From Closterium sp. Naga37s-1 (Eukaryota; Streptophyta; Zygnematophyceae; Desmidiales; Closteriaceae): 64,000 nt of DNA. A program made the position numbers and the translations under genes. Numbering within the stretch: position 1 is the first letter of the stretch; each line of letters starts with the position of its first letter. The notes under the pieces were generated by a model that was not told where the DNA came from, searched no databases, and saw only the letters and a list, made by a program, of their open reading frames with translations. The stretch covers positions 322,501 through 386,500 of the forward strand of contig CANJKZ010001116.1 of NCBI GenBank assembly GCA_947471745.1. The letters are read 5' to 3'. Below, piece by piece: positions 10,598-22,745 of this stretch.

Positions 10598-12210
10598 AGG
10601 TGCGAAGGCGGGATAGGTTCGGCTTCGTTCCGGTCCATGCTTCGAACGGAGTCGTTCCCGGGAGCACCCTCGTCGGCAAACGGTTGCGAATCCACGCCGC
10701 TAGCGAACTCGCCTCGCCCCACCACTCGCTCCCAAGCTTGGAGTGTTGAAGAAGAGAACGAACGGCTTCCACCAAAGTGCGATTAAGCCGCTCCGCCGCT
10801 CCATTTTGTTGGGGTGTGTAGGGTGTTGTGACGTAGTGCTTAATGCCCTTGCACTTCATCCATTTCTCGAGCTCCGCATTCACGAATTCGCCACCACCAT
10901 CGGTGCGAATACACTTGATCCGCTTCTTGTCGTCGTCGCAAACTTCGAGCGCCCACTCTTGAATCGCCTTGGTCGCATCTCCCTTAGCCTTCAAGAGTCG
11001 GGTCCAACACATCCGCGTCGCGTCGTCGAGCATCACCAAGAGGAACCGCGCTCCTCCCTTTGATGCATGCCGCATCGGTCCACACACGTCCATGTGAACA
11101 AGCGCAAGCGGGTCCTTAGCGAGGGGAGAGGTACGGCTACCAAATGGCTTGCGAGCCATTTTTCCTTCGACACACGCCGCGCACACGCCCTTCTCGTCGT
11201 CGCCGGCGATCACGTCGACTCCCTTCGCTAGTCCTTTGTTGGCCAACGCCTTGACCGATTCGTAGTTGGCGTGCGCAAGCCGATTATGCCACGCATGGAG
11301 AGTCGCCTTGGACCCTTGCGCCACGTTGGAGGAAGCCGCTCTCGGGTGCGTCTTGAGTTGGTAGAGTTCTCCGTTGAGAACGCCTTGTGCGAATTGCTTC
11401 CCCTTCCAAATGAGGTTCATCGTCGCGCCATCGATGGTGAACTTCACATCCTTCTTCGCGAGTTGAGTGACGGAGAGTAGATTCACCTTCAACCCCGGGA
11501 CGTGAAGCACATTCGTGATGTCCACCGGTCCGCCATCGACGATGAGACGCGTACTCCCAACTCCGACCACCGGTAGCGACTTGTTGTTTCCGAAGACGAC
11601 ACGCGTGACGTCTCCCGGTGCACCAACGTTGGTGAGGAACGATGCCGAGTGCGTCATGTGTTGCGTTGCACCGGTGTCGAGGAACCACGCGTCGCTTGGA
11701 GTGTTGGTCCCGTCACCGGCCAATAACACGATCGACTCCCTTGTATCATCCGCCTCGCCGGATGCCGTGTGCGCGTTGCCCTCGTGGTTCCGCGCCTTCG
11801 ATGGAGTCCAATCGCTCGGCCGCTTCCGACACTCTCGCCAAAAGTGTCCCGCTTTGCCGCAATAGTGGCACTTGCTCGCGCCATTCGATGTGTTTCCCTT
11901 GCCGCGATCGCTTCCACCGTACGACTTCTTCGTCGCACCCTTGCTCCACTTGGACTTTCCTCCGGAACTCCCTCCGGAGAACATGGCGGTCTCCACGTTC
12001 TCATTAGCGAATTGTCGGCGACGCGATTCTTCATGGAGAAGCCGACCGACCACCATTTCCTTCGTCCAAGTGGCTCTCATCGTCCGACTTCTTCTCCGTT
12101 CCATCGAAGTAACCCCAAAGTCCCCGCTCCATCATGAGCACTTGGAACTTAAACTTCCACGCGGAGTAGTTTTGTCCCGTGAAAATCGGTATCGCCGACG
12201 TGTCGAACAT
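10556..12210 (-). CDS. Copia-1 gag remnant, protease and integrase
   Basis: An ATG at 12210 begins MFDTSAIPIFTGQNYSAWKF, a typical gag N-terminus, but after about 45 residues the frame changes and the sequence jumps to the gag end (KEMVVGRLLHEESRRR), so the central capsid-like part is missing. Then follow a CCHC knuckle (CHYCGKAGHFWREC), protease (WFLDTGATQHMT), gag-pre-integrase (WHNRLAHANYESV, CAACVEGKM) and integrase with D, D and E residues (MDVCGPM, RTDGGGEF, NGAAERLNRT). It runs out of frame with RT near 10560. This is a non-autonomous copy despite its young LTRs. Confidence 0.88.
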
Positions 12211-12341
12211 CGTCGAGGTTGCCCAGGGTTCGCCGGAATTCGAGACGACACCACCTGAGGAAGTTCCGGAGGCTTCGCTTTACGTCATCATGCTTGCTCC
12301 TTGTCGCGCGCGTAGACTCCTCCGACCAGCTCTGATACCAC

Positions 12342-12878
12342 TGATGTAAAGGACTCTCCTCTACTTTGCAGGAACTGGGATTTGTAATAATCACTAGAGC
12401 ACACTCTTGGCTTTCCAAGGAGCCGTAGAACACGTAATTCGCCCAAGTATCGGCTGAGATACGGCTTTCAACGTGCTAGGTAGTGCTCTAAGATTGAAGG
12501 ATAGAAAGTCTCTGGATTTTGTGTCGAGTTGAACCGTGTATAGAAAACTCTGATTTTCAGTATGAAACATGCATACAAAGCAACTAGTTTTATATCATGC
12601 AATCAACATCGAACCGCGTTCGTAACATCGCATCGCTACACTTCGCGAATGTTCTCGTAACATTTCGAAGTGGTGAAATTCGACACTCGAATTTCACTCA
12701 TCCGAATGTTCCTTCAAGTCTCGAACTTTCTGGTGCTGCCATGTGGCACCGAATTGGTTGAGTCTTCCGAAGTCAATCTTCAGCCCCACGCCAACCTGCA
12801 GCTCACTCCAAGGTGAGAAGCAAAAGCAGCACCGTTCGGTGGTTGGGGGCAAAACCTAGCCCCACGCAACCTCCAACA
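12342..12878 (-). repeat. 5' LTR of Copia-1
   Basis: 537 bp; the primer-binding site lies at its inner edge (about 12331-12341 on the plus strand). Confidence 0.95.
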
Positions 12879-12883
12879 AGCCT

Positions 12884-13724
12884 CACTCTTCGTGCTGCTT
12901 CTCATGCTTCAAAAATTGCTAAGAATTGGCCAACATGGACTAAAGAGATTCTTTGCACAACATACCGTGTATTATGGTGAGGGACATTCAGGCTTAGTGA
13001 TGAACTTATCAACAACTCCATCAAGGTCATCAATTGCGGTTCAGCGCTTTGCTCCATCACATCATACGAAGTCGGGGTTCCTGGACGAACTCGCTTTGTG
13101 ACGTCGATAAGTCGTCGCAGACCAACAAATCCTCCAGCTACTGCTGGTAACATATCTGCGCGAGGCCCACAAACCGTCATTGGGAAAATGCTTGCTGGAG
13201 TTTGTGTACTCGCCAGTAATTCTGGAAGCTGCGAGCTGTGCGACAGTCAAGCAGTTTCAGACTTGGTGGTGGAGACTCATGACGCGATCCACTGAGTTGG
13301 GTTGAAGCCACGAAAGAGCAATTGAATCACGATACACCGTTTAGTAACGTTTTGCATATGTCTCAAAACTCTCTTACCCACTTTTCTTTCTAATTTTCTC
13401 ATTAGAAGGGGCTAATGCATTAGGTTCTGGGAGCTGCGACTTCTGAGCAATGCAACCAGTCACAAACAATGCGTGAAAGCAAGCTTCTGACTGGTCATGG
13501 CGCATTTTGTGCGTTCCAGAGCTGCTGTGCGGAATGGCTGCATGGTAACAAGAGGTGGCCTATACTCTAGCGGCAACCGCGCTCTTGGTGTCTGGATGCC
13601 GGTGCCGCAGGGATTTAGCATCCATGTTCGAGCATTTGAAGGTCATTCAGAAGCTCGTACTGCTAATCCACCTGCTCGATTTGATTAACTGTACCTTCTT
13701 TCCCGTTACAAACGACCGTCTATC
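12884..13724. other. Duplicated flank upstream of gene C
   Basis: Matches about 35985-36152 and 36676-37460 in the second block, which carries an extra 520-bp segment. No coding exon recognised. The last stretch, ending TCTATC before ATG, is shared with B, D and E. Confidence 0.65.
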
Positions 13725-14622
13725 ATGAGGCTGCAAAGACCTGGTTTCGCCTTCTGGTTGTTGCTCGTAGTTTATGCATCCATGGCAGGTGAGAACGGAT
13801 TCATTGACCGAGTACCGAGATTATATTCGAACCTAGAAAGTCGTCAGAGCCATTCCACCGAATCCCTATCTGCGTTCTTGAATACCTCGCATTAATTTCG
13901 CTGATGACTTTGTGTCCTTACAGAGGGGCTACGCGTGCTGGACGATGGTGCTGCTAAGTTAAGTGCACCTCAGACACCGACAGGAATAATCAACCCAGGA
14001 CGCACAAGAAATGCAATCCACGTTGGAAGCTACGAGGGTAAGCGCCACCGACCATCATCAACGCGTGATGCGATCACCAAACCGCTAATGTTTTATTTAT
14101 GAACCTTTCTCTCACGAACATTGAACTCGTTTCATGACAGGTCATGTGGAGGCAAGACTACGAGGCATTGATGATATCAGCGGTGTCATCCGCGTGTTTG
14201 TTTTCCGCAATGCCACCAGCGTGAACATTCGTTACTCTCTCCGTTTGACCGGATTGAGCGTCCAGGGGTTCCCGACCGCTGCTGGCATTGTTACTGCCAG
14301 GTCTAACGCTCCGGTGGTCAATTTCCCGGTGAAGACTTGGTCCAGTGTGACAAACAGTCCTCCGTTCGACCATGGTTGGAAAAGGCACGGCAATGCGAGG
14401 AGGATGGGCCTGCTCTATAAGTACACTTCATCTGGATGGTGCTATGATGCAGGGAGAATTGATGCAGAGGCAGGAATGACTGTCGCTGATGTTTTCAGGG
14501 GGCTCATGGCTTTCCCAGGGTCTTATTATGGAACCATTGTGGCTCCTGGAGGGAGAGCAAGCGGTGTGTTTGCTGTGCAACCACTGGCGCTCAAGGTTTC
14601 ACATGGTGGCACGTCGTCTTGA
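13725..14622 (+). CDS. Secreted CHRD-like family protein C (intact)
   Basis: Exons 13725-13788, 13924-14037 and 14141-14622 join in frame to about 219 residues. A signal peptide (MRLQRPGFAFWLLLVVYASM) is followed by a short variable exon 2 (EGLRVLDDGAAKLSAPQTPT) and the conserved domain: GHVEARLRGIDDISGVIRVF, NIRYSLRLTGLSVQGFPTAA, FPVKTW, a single conserved Cys in SSGWCYDAG, and GTIVAPGGRASGVFAVQPL. Introns are about 100-135 bp with GTGAG or GTAAG donors. Function unknown; a secreted role is inferred from the leader only. Closest relative in the window is E, its partner in the block duplication. Confidence 0.85.
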
Positions 14623-15173
14623 AGCCCCCCTGCTCTTTTGTACATTCACCCAGCTCAAAGTTTTGTTCCTAGTGATATCCATGCTTCAGCATAGCTTGTT
14701 ACGGTAGCTTTGTTACTGGTGTGCAGATGGTAAACCCGTCAACACCAAATGTAATGAGTAATTTTCATATGGTAGTGGTACTTTCAGGCCACAACAGCAG
14801 AGCATGCAGTAATGAGCTTATCCAAAGAAACTCCACCTAGATCATTGAACGCCGATACAGCCCCATTGAAATCCTACACGGGGGGGAGGGGGGGTTGAAG
14901 AGAGAGCAGAACCGATGCAGATTGTTGCACACTATCTATCCAGATGCAACACAAACCTGAAGTACGGAACACAGAATCAGACAAAGAAGATGAGCGTGTG
15001 ACTGCTGGTACACAACCCACTTAACACAGAGCCAGGCGATGCTGAGAGAGAGCCAGGCGATGCTGAGAGAGAGCCAGGCGAGTAGTGTGTAACTGTCCAC
15101 ATGCCGTACGAGAACATCCAGAGGTGAAGAAGAGAAAGAAGCACTAGCTTACCTGGCTCTTGGTGGAAGGCGT

Positions 15174-15294
15174 TGTCAAGAAAGGAATGTGGCATTGAGT
15201 AGGGTTGTGAGTACCACAAGAAGGAAACCCAAAGGGGTTGTACCCACTAGAGTATGCCCCACTACAGCCTAGAGAATACAAACATAGTTTGACA
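15174..15294 (-). repeat. 3' LTR of outer Copia-2
   Basis: 121 bp, TG to CA termini, partner at 28723-28840. Confidence 0.9.
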
Positions 15295-15479
15295 CACCCC
15301 CATAGGCAAAGTGGGGGATAGGAAGCACAACGGGCGGTCATAAGACCAGTCAAGCAAGAGAACAAAGCTAAGCAAAGCTCAGGGTGGATCTCAAGATCAC
15401 CATACATTATGAGCACAAGCAAGCGGCCACAAAGCCAGTTCACATGCAGAGCTTATAAAAGCAATTGCAGTACACTGAT

Positions 15480-15728
15480 CACAACCTAGCAAGAGCAAAC
15501 ATGCAGGTATAGTCAAATATAACAGAGTACAACAAGTGCAAGGCAAGATCAAGAGACAAGCAGGTGAGGCAGAGTGGGCACAAGCCCAAGAGCAGTGCAG
15601 AAACGCTAATTATCACTAGACCCAAGGGCCTTTGTGAAGACATCAGCAGAGTTGGCCTGTGTGGCCACGTAAGCAAGACGAAGCTGACCACGCTGCTGCA
15701 GCTCTCGCGTGAGGAAGTAACGAAGAGC
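15480..15728 (-). pseudogene. RNase H end of outer Copia-2, cut off by the inner element
   Basis: The minus strand reads RYFLTRELQQRGQLRLAYVA and then TKALGSSDN to a TAG, continuing the RNase H frame that stops at 22746 (EHRTKYIAL). The inner element inserted exactly between, duplicating AGAGC. Confidence 0.88.
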
Positions 15729-15862
15729 TGTCAAACATATGTTTATATGTTATAATTTAGGTAGGCTTTAGTGGGGTACTCACTGTCGGGTACAACCCCT
15801 TAGGTTTTTCTTTTGTACCCATCTCTCGATAGTGCAATGCATCCTTGCCTAAGATTTCGACA
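15729..15862 (+). repeat. 5' LTR of inner Copia-3
   Basis: 134 bp; differs from the 3' LTR at about one base. Confidence 0.93.
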
Positions 15863-16535
15863 TGGCATCTAGAGCATAGGTCCTTAGGACCTAGGATTAG
15901 GGCCCACCGGTTACCGTGTTACCTAATTGCCTTGCCTACTGCCCGCGCGCGCCTCGACTGCACGCGCGCGGCCCTTCTTTTTTTTCCCGCGCGAGCCTCT
16001 TAAGCAGCCCGCGCGGCCCGTTTAGGCCCCGCCCGCGCAGCCCGTGTAGGCCTCGCCCGCGCGCCACTTACGCCGCCCGCAAGCAGCCTGCTTAGGCCAC
16101 GCCCACGCAGCCCGCCGCCGCACGCAGCCCGCAGTCGCGCGCAGCCCGTCGCCACGCGTAGCCAGGAGCCGCGCGCAGCCCGTTGCCACGCGCAGCCAGG
16201 AGCCGCACGCAGCCCGTCGCCACGCGCAGCCAGCAGCCGAGCGTGCCCTGCTCGTGTGCCTGCCTGTGCGGCCCGCTGCTGCCTAGCCTACTGCCTCAGG
16301 AGCCTTGAGTGCGCGGCCTGCTACTATCTAGCTCCTATCTAGCATGCCGGCCTGCTACTATCTAGCACGCCGCCTTAGGAGCTTGAGTGCGGCAAACTAC
16401 TGCCTCTGTCTTAGCCTGCGGTCTACTGCCTGCTGCCTCCTGTCTGCTGCCTGCTGTCTCTGTCTTTGCCTACGGCCTGCTGCCTACTGCCTCCTGTCTG
16501 CTGCCTGCTGCCTACTACCTTTGCCTGCTGCCGTT
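15863..16535 (+). other. Leader of inner Copia-3
   Basis: GC-rich untranslated leader with diverging tandem words (GCGCGCAGCCCG, GCCACGCGCAGCC, then CTGCCTGCTGCCT). The frame is open upstream from 16344, but its Cys/Leu-rich product is repeat-derived, so I place the gag start at ATG 16536. Confidence 0.7.
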
Positions 16536-16998
16536 ATGACGACGCCTAACGTTCTCGCGTTCGAGCCTGACGAGCGCCCCATAGAGTTCGCTGTGTGGTT
16601 AGACGACCTCCAACTGTTCCTTCTGACCGATGCCAAAGAGGGCGTTTCACTGTTCGATTACGTGTCTGGCACTGCCGTTGCTCCTACTGCCGATGCTCCT
16701 CCTCTTGAACGCTCGCAGTGGCAGACTCGCGATGCTGCTGCATGCCTAGCAATTAGGAACCATCTGCCGATTACTGAGCGCGCGCATTTCAGCCAGCACA
16801 AAACTGCTAAGACGCTGTACGACGCTGTAGTTGCGCGCTACTCCTCCCCGGCCACTGCAGCCATAGGTCGGCTCATGCTACCCTACCTGTTCTCCGACCT
16901 TTCCTCGTTCACCACTGCTGAGGACCTCATTTCCCACCTGCGCGCTACCGACACTCGCTTTCGTGCCACCCTTTCAGCCGAGTTCTGCGTCGCAAAAC

Positions 16999-17036
<38 letters not shown>

Positions 17037-19437
17037 ATGTACTTCACTCTCTATTTCCTCGTCACCCGCCTCCTTGACACTCTTAGCTCTGTCAGGGACC
17101 ACTTCCTAGCACTAGACCCCACCACTCTCACTGTCGACGACTTCGAGAAGCACCTCCTCGCAGCAGAGAAGAACATCCTCGCTGTAGGTGCTGCTCGTGG
17201 CACTCCTCGCTCTCCCCTCTTTGAGGGGTGCTCCCCCTCCCCTCTCACCCCCTCCTACGCCTCTGCAGATGCTGCTCACGACTACCTTGGTGCTGAGGAG
17301 GTCGGAGCTGCTTCCGCTCCCAGTGGGAAGCGTCGCAGCGGCAGGGGCGGCAGGGGTGGCAGGAGCGGTGGGGGTGGCGGTGGAGGTGGCGGCGGTGCAG
17401 GCGGCGGGGGAGGTGGAGGTGGTGGGGGTGGTCGTGGGGGTGGAGGCGGTGGAGGTGGTGGTGGGGGCGGCGGAGGGGGCAGCAGCGGCGGTGGGGGAGG
17501 AGGGAGCGGTGGTGGCAGTGGTGGTCAGGGCCAGCAGCAGCCGTAGCAGCAGCATCAGCGTCAGCGCCAGACCCCCACTTCCCAGCAACTTCTTGACTGG
17601 TATGCCGGGCGTGGGGCTTCTGGGGGTTCTGGTCGCTGCCCCTATATCATCCGCACAGGTCCCCGCGCTGGTCGCCAGTGCACAGGTTTTCACACTGAGC
17701 AGCGCTGCTTCGCTCGGCTTAGCGATGCCTCGCGCGCCAAGTTTCCTGATGCTCCTGAGTTCCCCAACTGGGCAGACTTGCTTAGGCGTGATGAACCTAT
17801 CTTTGATCTTGACAATGAGGCAATTCTTGCTGCTATGTATGCATTGTCTGTTAGTGCTGAGGGTGAATGCTACTTGTGTGTGCCGCCGGATCTTGGTATA
17901 GCCCCTGGTATAGCCCCTGCAGCACTAGGTGCTTGTGAGTCTGCTCCCCTTGGTACTGCGCCTGCATATGCCTTGCACACCTTTACACTTGACTCTGGTG
18001 CTTCCCGCTGTTTCTTTCGCGACAGTACCACAGTCACTCCCCTCCCTGCACCGGTTCCTGTCTCACTGGCTGACCCCTCTGGGGGCCCAGTGCTTGCACG
18101 GTATTCCACTGTGCTTCCGTGTCCGGCGGTTCCGTCTGGTGAGCTGTCTGGTCTCCACCTCCCCTCGTTCTCTACGAACTTGGTGAGTAACGCTGTCCTC
18201 CAGGATGCAAGTGTTGACACCTTCACCCCTGGCCGGCAGCGTGTGGCGATTTGCACGTGCTCCCAGACTGGCCGCCACCTGGCCACGTTCACTCGTTCGC
18301 CAGGGTCCACTATGTACACCCTCACCACTGCGTCGCGCTCCGCCCCTTTGTCTCCCCAGTTACACGCGTCTGCTCAGGTAGCTACACAGTGTGAGTGTCG
18401 CCGGCTGTCGCACGACACTCTCCTATGGCACCACCGCCTTGGTCACCCCTCCCTGCCTCGCCTTCGTAGCATGCACTCTCGCTTCCTGGTCTCTGGTCTT
18501 CCCAGGTCTCTGCCTGCCCTCCCTCCCTCGCCTGCGCCGCCCTGCATTCCTTGCATCGAGGGGCGGCAGCGCACCGCTCCTCACTCCTCCTCGTTCCCTC
18601 CCACAGAGGCTCCACTGCAGACTCTCCACCTGGACGTGTGGGGCCCAGCCCGCGTCCGTGGACAGGGCCACGAGCGGTACTTCCTGCTGGTTGTCGACGA
18701 CTACACGCGTTACACCACGGTCTTCCCCTTGCAGCGCAAGAGGGCTGTCCCTGCTGTTCTGATCCCCTGGATCCGCGCTGCTCGTCTCCAGCTCCGCGAG
18801 CGGTTCCAGTCGGACTTTCCTGTCCTGCGTCTGCACTCTGACCGAGGTGGTGAGTTCTCCTCAGACCTCTTGGCAGCCTTCTGTGCGGAGCACGGCATCC
18901 GCCAGACATTCACGCTTCCAGCCTCTCCGCAGCAGAATGGGGTTGCTGAGCGCCGCATTGGCTTAGTCATGGAGGTCGCTCGTACCTCCATGATCCATGC
19001 GGCTGCCCCCCATTTTCTGTGGCCGTTTGCGGTCCGGTACGCCGCGCATCAGCTCAACCTTTGGCCCCGTGTCTCCTTGCCGGAGACCTCGCCCACACTG
19101 CTGTGGACGGGGAAGGTTGGCGACGCGTCGCGTTTCCGGGTCTGGGGTGCTCGTGCCTTTGTCCGCGATACCACCGCGGACAAGCTCTCCCCTCGCGCCA
19201 TTCCTTGCGTCTTCCTTGGGCTTTGTCCCTGACGCGCCTGGCTGGCAGTTTTACGACCCCGCCTCGCGCCGTGTCCTTGCGTCTCAGGACGTCACCTTTG
19301 ACGAGTCGGTCCCCTTTTACCGCCTCTTCCCCTACCGCACTGCTCCTCCCCCCCCCTCGCCGCTCTTTCTCACCCCAGGTCCTCCCCAGGTAGACCCCCT
19401 CCCCGCGCCAGGTCCTGCTCCTTCAGGTGTCTCTTAG
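16536..19437 (+). CDS. Inner Copia-3 gag, protease and integrase (interrupted)
   Basis: Gag starts MTTPNVLAFEPDERPIEFAV. After residue 150 a run of 36 C makes 12 prolines in a row in the capsid part. A TAG at 17544-17546 follows a Gly-rich stretch, and the same frame continues with an atypical zinc knuckle (RCPYII, RQCTGFHTEQRC), protease (LHTFTLDSGASRCFF), the HHCC pre-integrase zinc site (WHHRLGHPSLPRL, CIPCIEGRQR) and integrase with its D, D, E residues (LDVWGP, HSDRGGEFSS, NGVAERR). A frameshift at about 19200-19240 moves the frame, which then ends at a TAG (19435-19437) after PAPSGVS. Without suppression and frame correction no full polyprotein can be made. Confidence 0.88.
17000..17035 (+). 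repeat. Poly-C run in gag
   Basis: 36 consecutive C. It keeps the frame in this sequence, but its length is unlikely to be exact in any assembly. It replaces what should be ordinary gag sequence. Confidence 0.9.
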
Positions 19438-19462
19438 GTAGACCCCCCCGCGCCTACGCCTG

Positions 19463-22384
19463 TTGGGGTCACTGGTGACTCAGGTCCTGCTGGGAGTAGT
19501 GCTGTCCCTGGGGGTGCAGAGCTTTGGGGGTGCTGAGTCTGGGGGCGCTGAGCGTGAGGAGCCTGGAGGTGCTGCGTCTGGGGGTGCTGCGTCTGGAGGT
19601 GCTGCGTCTGGGGGTGCTGAGCCTGCGTGTTTGGAGCCTGGGGGTGCTGAGTCTGGGGGTGAGTCGCCTGAGGGTTCTGAGCCTGCTTTTACGCGGTCTC
19701 CTTGGAGTAGCCGTCTTCGTCCGCGTGTGCCCCTCACCTCTCAGCAGCTGCACGACTGGTACGGTCGCCGTCAGCGTCGCGCTTCCGCACCTCAGGGCTC
19801 TACTGCTGGGGGTTCTTCTGCTGGTGTCGCTGGTCCCGGAGGTGCTCGTACTGAGGGTACTAGAGCTGCTGGGGTTGGCGGTGTTGTGACTGAGGGTACT
19901 GGAGCTGCAGAGGGTGCTGGAGCTGCTGGAGGTACTGGAGCTGCTGGAGGTGCTGGCGGTGCTGGAGCTGCTGAGGGTACTGGGGCTGCTGGAGGTGCTG
20001 GACCTGCTGAGGGTCCTGGAGCTGCTGGCGGTGCTGGAGCTGCTGAGGGTACTGGAGCTGCTGGAGGTGCTGGAGCTGCTGGAGGTGCTGGAGCTGCTGG
20101 AGGTGCTGGAGCTGCTGGTGCTGGTGGTACTGCTCAGCCGCGCCTGTTCTTTGCTCCGCCGTCTCCGTCGTCTCAGCCACCACCTGACTCTGCACTTTGC
20201 CAGGTTCTCAGTCTTCCCTCGTCTACTGGTCTTCCGTTACAACCTGGCTCACCGCTTCCTGCTCCTTCTCCGTACACAGAGCAGACTGGGGGTCTTGCTG
20301 AGCGTCGTGAGCTTGCGTCGCGTCGTGTCTCACCTGTCCGTTCTGGTCGTTCCGGTCGTCGTGTTCCTCGTCAGCGGCAGCCGGCTATCTCCGGCCCTCA
20401 CCTTGTAGTTCGTCGTCCTTCCTCTCCTCCGCTACGTGTTCCTCTGCCGTCTCCCCCTGCGTCCTCTCTGCCTGTCGTTGCTGACCCTGCGTCTGACCAG
20501 TTTCGTGCTGAGCACTCTACTGTCACGCGTCTGCTTGCCACTGTTGTCACTGACCCGTCGTTTGAGTCTGCTGTTGCGTCTGCCTTAGTCGCTGAGCTTG
20601 TTGACTTTGCTGCTGCATGTCGTCTCGACTACGCCGCCAGTCTTGTTGCTGAGTCTGAGTCTGTCTGTCCTCCGTCCGTCGGGGGTGAGTGTGCTCTTGG
20701 CACGGACGTCCTTGAGGATAGGCAGGAGGACCTTGAGTGTCTTGCAGCCGCTGCACCTCATCTCGTAGCCATGCTGCTTGCTCCTGAGGGAGACCCGGAT
20801 GCACCAGACATCCCTACCCCGCGCTCTTACGCTGAGGCAATCGCGGGTGAGTACTCCTCTCAGTGGCAGACAGCCACGGACGCAGAGATGGCATCCTGGA
20901 AGTCCACAGGCACCTACGTCGACGAGGTTCCCCCTCCTGGGGCGAACATTGTCAGTGGCATGTGGATTTTCAGAGTGAAGCGGCCGCCAGGTTCTCCGCC
21001 TATCTTCAAGGCTCGTTACGTGGCTCGAGGCTTCAGTCAGCGAGAGGGAGTTGACTTCTTCCAGACCTTCTCCCCCACCCCGAAGATGACCACTCTTCGG
21101 GTGCTGCTACACGTTGCCGCTCAGCATGACTACGAGCTTCACTCTCTTGACTTCAGCACAACCTTCTTACAGGGCAGCCTGCACGAGGAGATATGGCTTC
21201 GCCGCCCTCCTGGCTTCACTGGGTCGTTCCCTCCTGGTACCCAGTGGAGCCTCCGGCGGCCGGTCTACGGTCTCCGCCAGGGGCCACGTGAGTGGCACGA
21301 CACACCGAGGACGACACTTGCGGCTCTTGGGTTTGCTCCGTCGACTGCTGACCCGTCGCTGTTTCTGCGCACCGACACTTCGCTGCCGCCGTTCTACATC
21401 CTCGTGTACGTCGACGACTTGGTCTTTGCCACTGCTGACACTGAGGCTCTCGCCCTGGTGAAGTTGGAGCTGCAGAAGAGACACACGTGCACAGACCTGG
21501 GTGAGCTGCGCAGCTATCTTGGCTTGTAGATCACCCGGGACAGAGCACGCCGCACCATCACACTGACTCAGTCACACATGGTGCAGCAGGTCCTTCAGCG
21601 CTTCGGCTTCACCTGGTCTTCAGCACAGCCCACTCCTCTGGCTACAGGTCACTCGCTCTCAGCTCCACCTTCGGACGAGTCCGTAGAGCCGAGTGGTCCT
21701 TACCCAGAGCTAGTGGGCTGCCTCATGTACCTGATGACCTGCACTCGTCCTGACCTTGCGTACCCTCTTGGCCTTCTGGCTCGCTACGTGGCTCCTGGTC
21801 GGCACCGAAAGGTGCACATGGATGCTGCTAAGAGGGTAGTACGCTACTTGTGCAGTACATCAGGCATGGGGCTCGTGCTTGGAGGACGGGGTGACGTTGT
21901 CCTCACTGGTCACTCGGACGCCTCTTGGGTTGACGACCAGGCTACGCAGCGGTCGTCACAGGGTTACACCTTCAGCCTTGGCTCTGGTTCAGTTTCTTGG
22001 CGTTCTACACGCTCGTCTTCAGTTCTTGGCTCCAGTTGTGAGGCTGAGATCTACGCCACAGCCATGGCTGCACAGGAGCTACGCTGGCTCACCTACCTGC
22101 TGACCGACTTGGGAGAGCGGCCTCGTTCTCCTCCAGTTCTGTACGTCGACAACAAGGCTGCCATTGCCTTGTGTCAGGAGCACAGACTGGAGCACAGAAC
22201 AAAGCACATCGCTCTACGTTACGTCCTTGCTCGAGAGCTGCAGCAGCGTGGCCAGCTTTGTCTTGCTTACGTGGCCACTCGGGCCAACACTGCTGATATA
22301 TTCACCAAGGCGCTTCCGCCTGGTGATCATCAGCGTTTCTGCACTTTGTTAGGCCTTGTTCCCACACTTCCTCACTTGCTGTAG
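19463..22384 (+). CDS. Inner Copia-3 linker, reverse transcriptase and RNase H
   Basis: A long Gly/Ala/Glu-rich linker (19525-20130) is built from 15-bp and related repeats coding GAAGG and GAAEG, after one SQQLHDWYGRRQ module. RT follows (VSGMWIFRVKRPPGSPP, YVARGFSQREGVDFFQTFSP, YILVYVDDLVFA). A TAG at 21527-21529 stands where the sister copy at 59.8 kb has Gln (SYLGLQ). RNase H then runs to 22384 (SCEAEIYATAMAAQELRW, YVDNKAAIALCQ, HRTKHIALRYV, DIFTKALPPGDHQ). The start given is the first Met of the open frame; the natural product is part of a polyprotein joined near 19525. Confidence 0.88.
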
Positions 22385-22611
22385 GCTTTGTTTGTACTGT
22401 GATCTATATGCATACCTGCATGCTTGCTCTTGTAGGTAGATATCACTGTGCTGTTGTTGTTACACATATATCTCTGCATGTGAACTGGCCTTGTGGCCTT
22501 TTTGCTTGTGCTCAGACTGCGTGGTGACGTTGTGATCCACCCTGAGCTTGCTTTGCACTTCCTGCCTGGCCTTGTGACCCTCTGTTCTCCCCCACTTTGC
22601 CTATGGGGGTG

Positions 22612-22745
22612 TGTCAAACATATGTTTATATGTTATAATTTAGGTAGGCTTTAGTGGGGTACTCACTGTGGGGTACAACCCCTTAGGTTTTTCTTTTGTA
22701 CCCATCTCTCGATAGTGCAATGCATCCTTGCCTAAGATTTCGACA
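22612..22745 (+). repeat. 3' LTR of inner Copia-3
   Basis: 134 bp, partner of 15729-15862. Confidence 0.93.

Larger units (their letters stand above)
8009..12878 (-). mobile_element. Complete Ty1/copia element Copia-1
   Basis: Two 537-bp LTRs (8009-8545, 12342-12878) bound a minus-strand internal region. The direct repeat AGCCT flanks it (8004-8008 and 12879-12883). Beside the 5' LTR (right side) the minus strand reads TGGTATCAGAGC, the classic initiator-Met tRNA primer site. Beside the 3' LTR a purine run (GCAAGGGGGAG) fits the polypurine tract. By eye the LTRs differ at about four positions, so the insertion is young. The duplicated block has an empty site near 35980. The coding frame has a gag deletion and a frameshift, so it was probably mobilised in trans. 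Confidence 0.95.
15729..22745 (+). mobile_element. Inner Copia element (Copia-3 family), nested in Copia-2
   Basis: LTRs of 134 bp at 15729-15862 and 22612-22745 (TGTCAAACATATG to ATTTCGACA) differ at about one position. The direct repeat AGAGC flanks it (15724-15728 and 22746-22750). An initiator-Met-like primer site (TGGCATCTAGAGCA) follows the 5' LTR and a polypurine-type stretch (CCTATGGGGGTG) precedes the 3' LTR. Same family as 59450-64000. Near-identical LTRs make it the most recent insertion here, yet the polyprotein has stops and frameshifts, so it likely moved using a sister's proteins or was damaged soon after. Confidence 0.95.
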
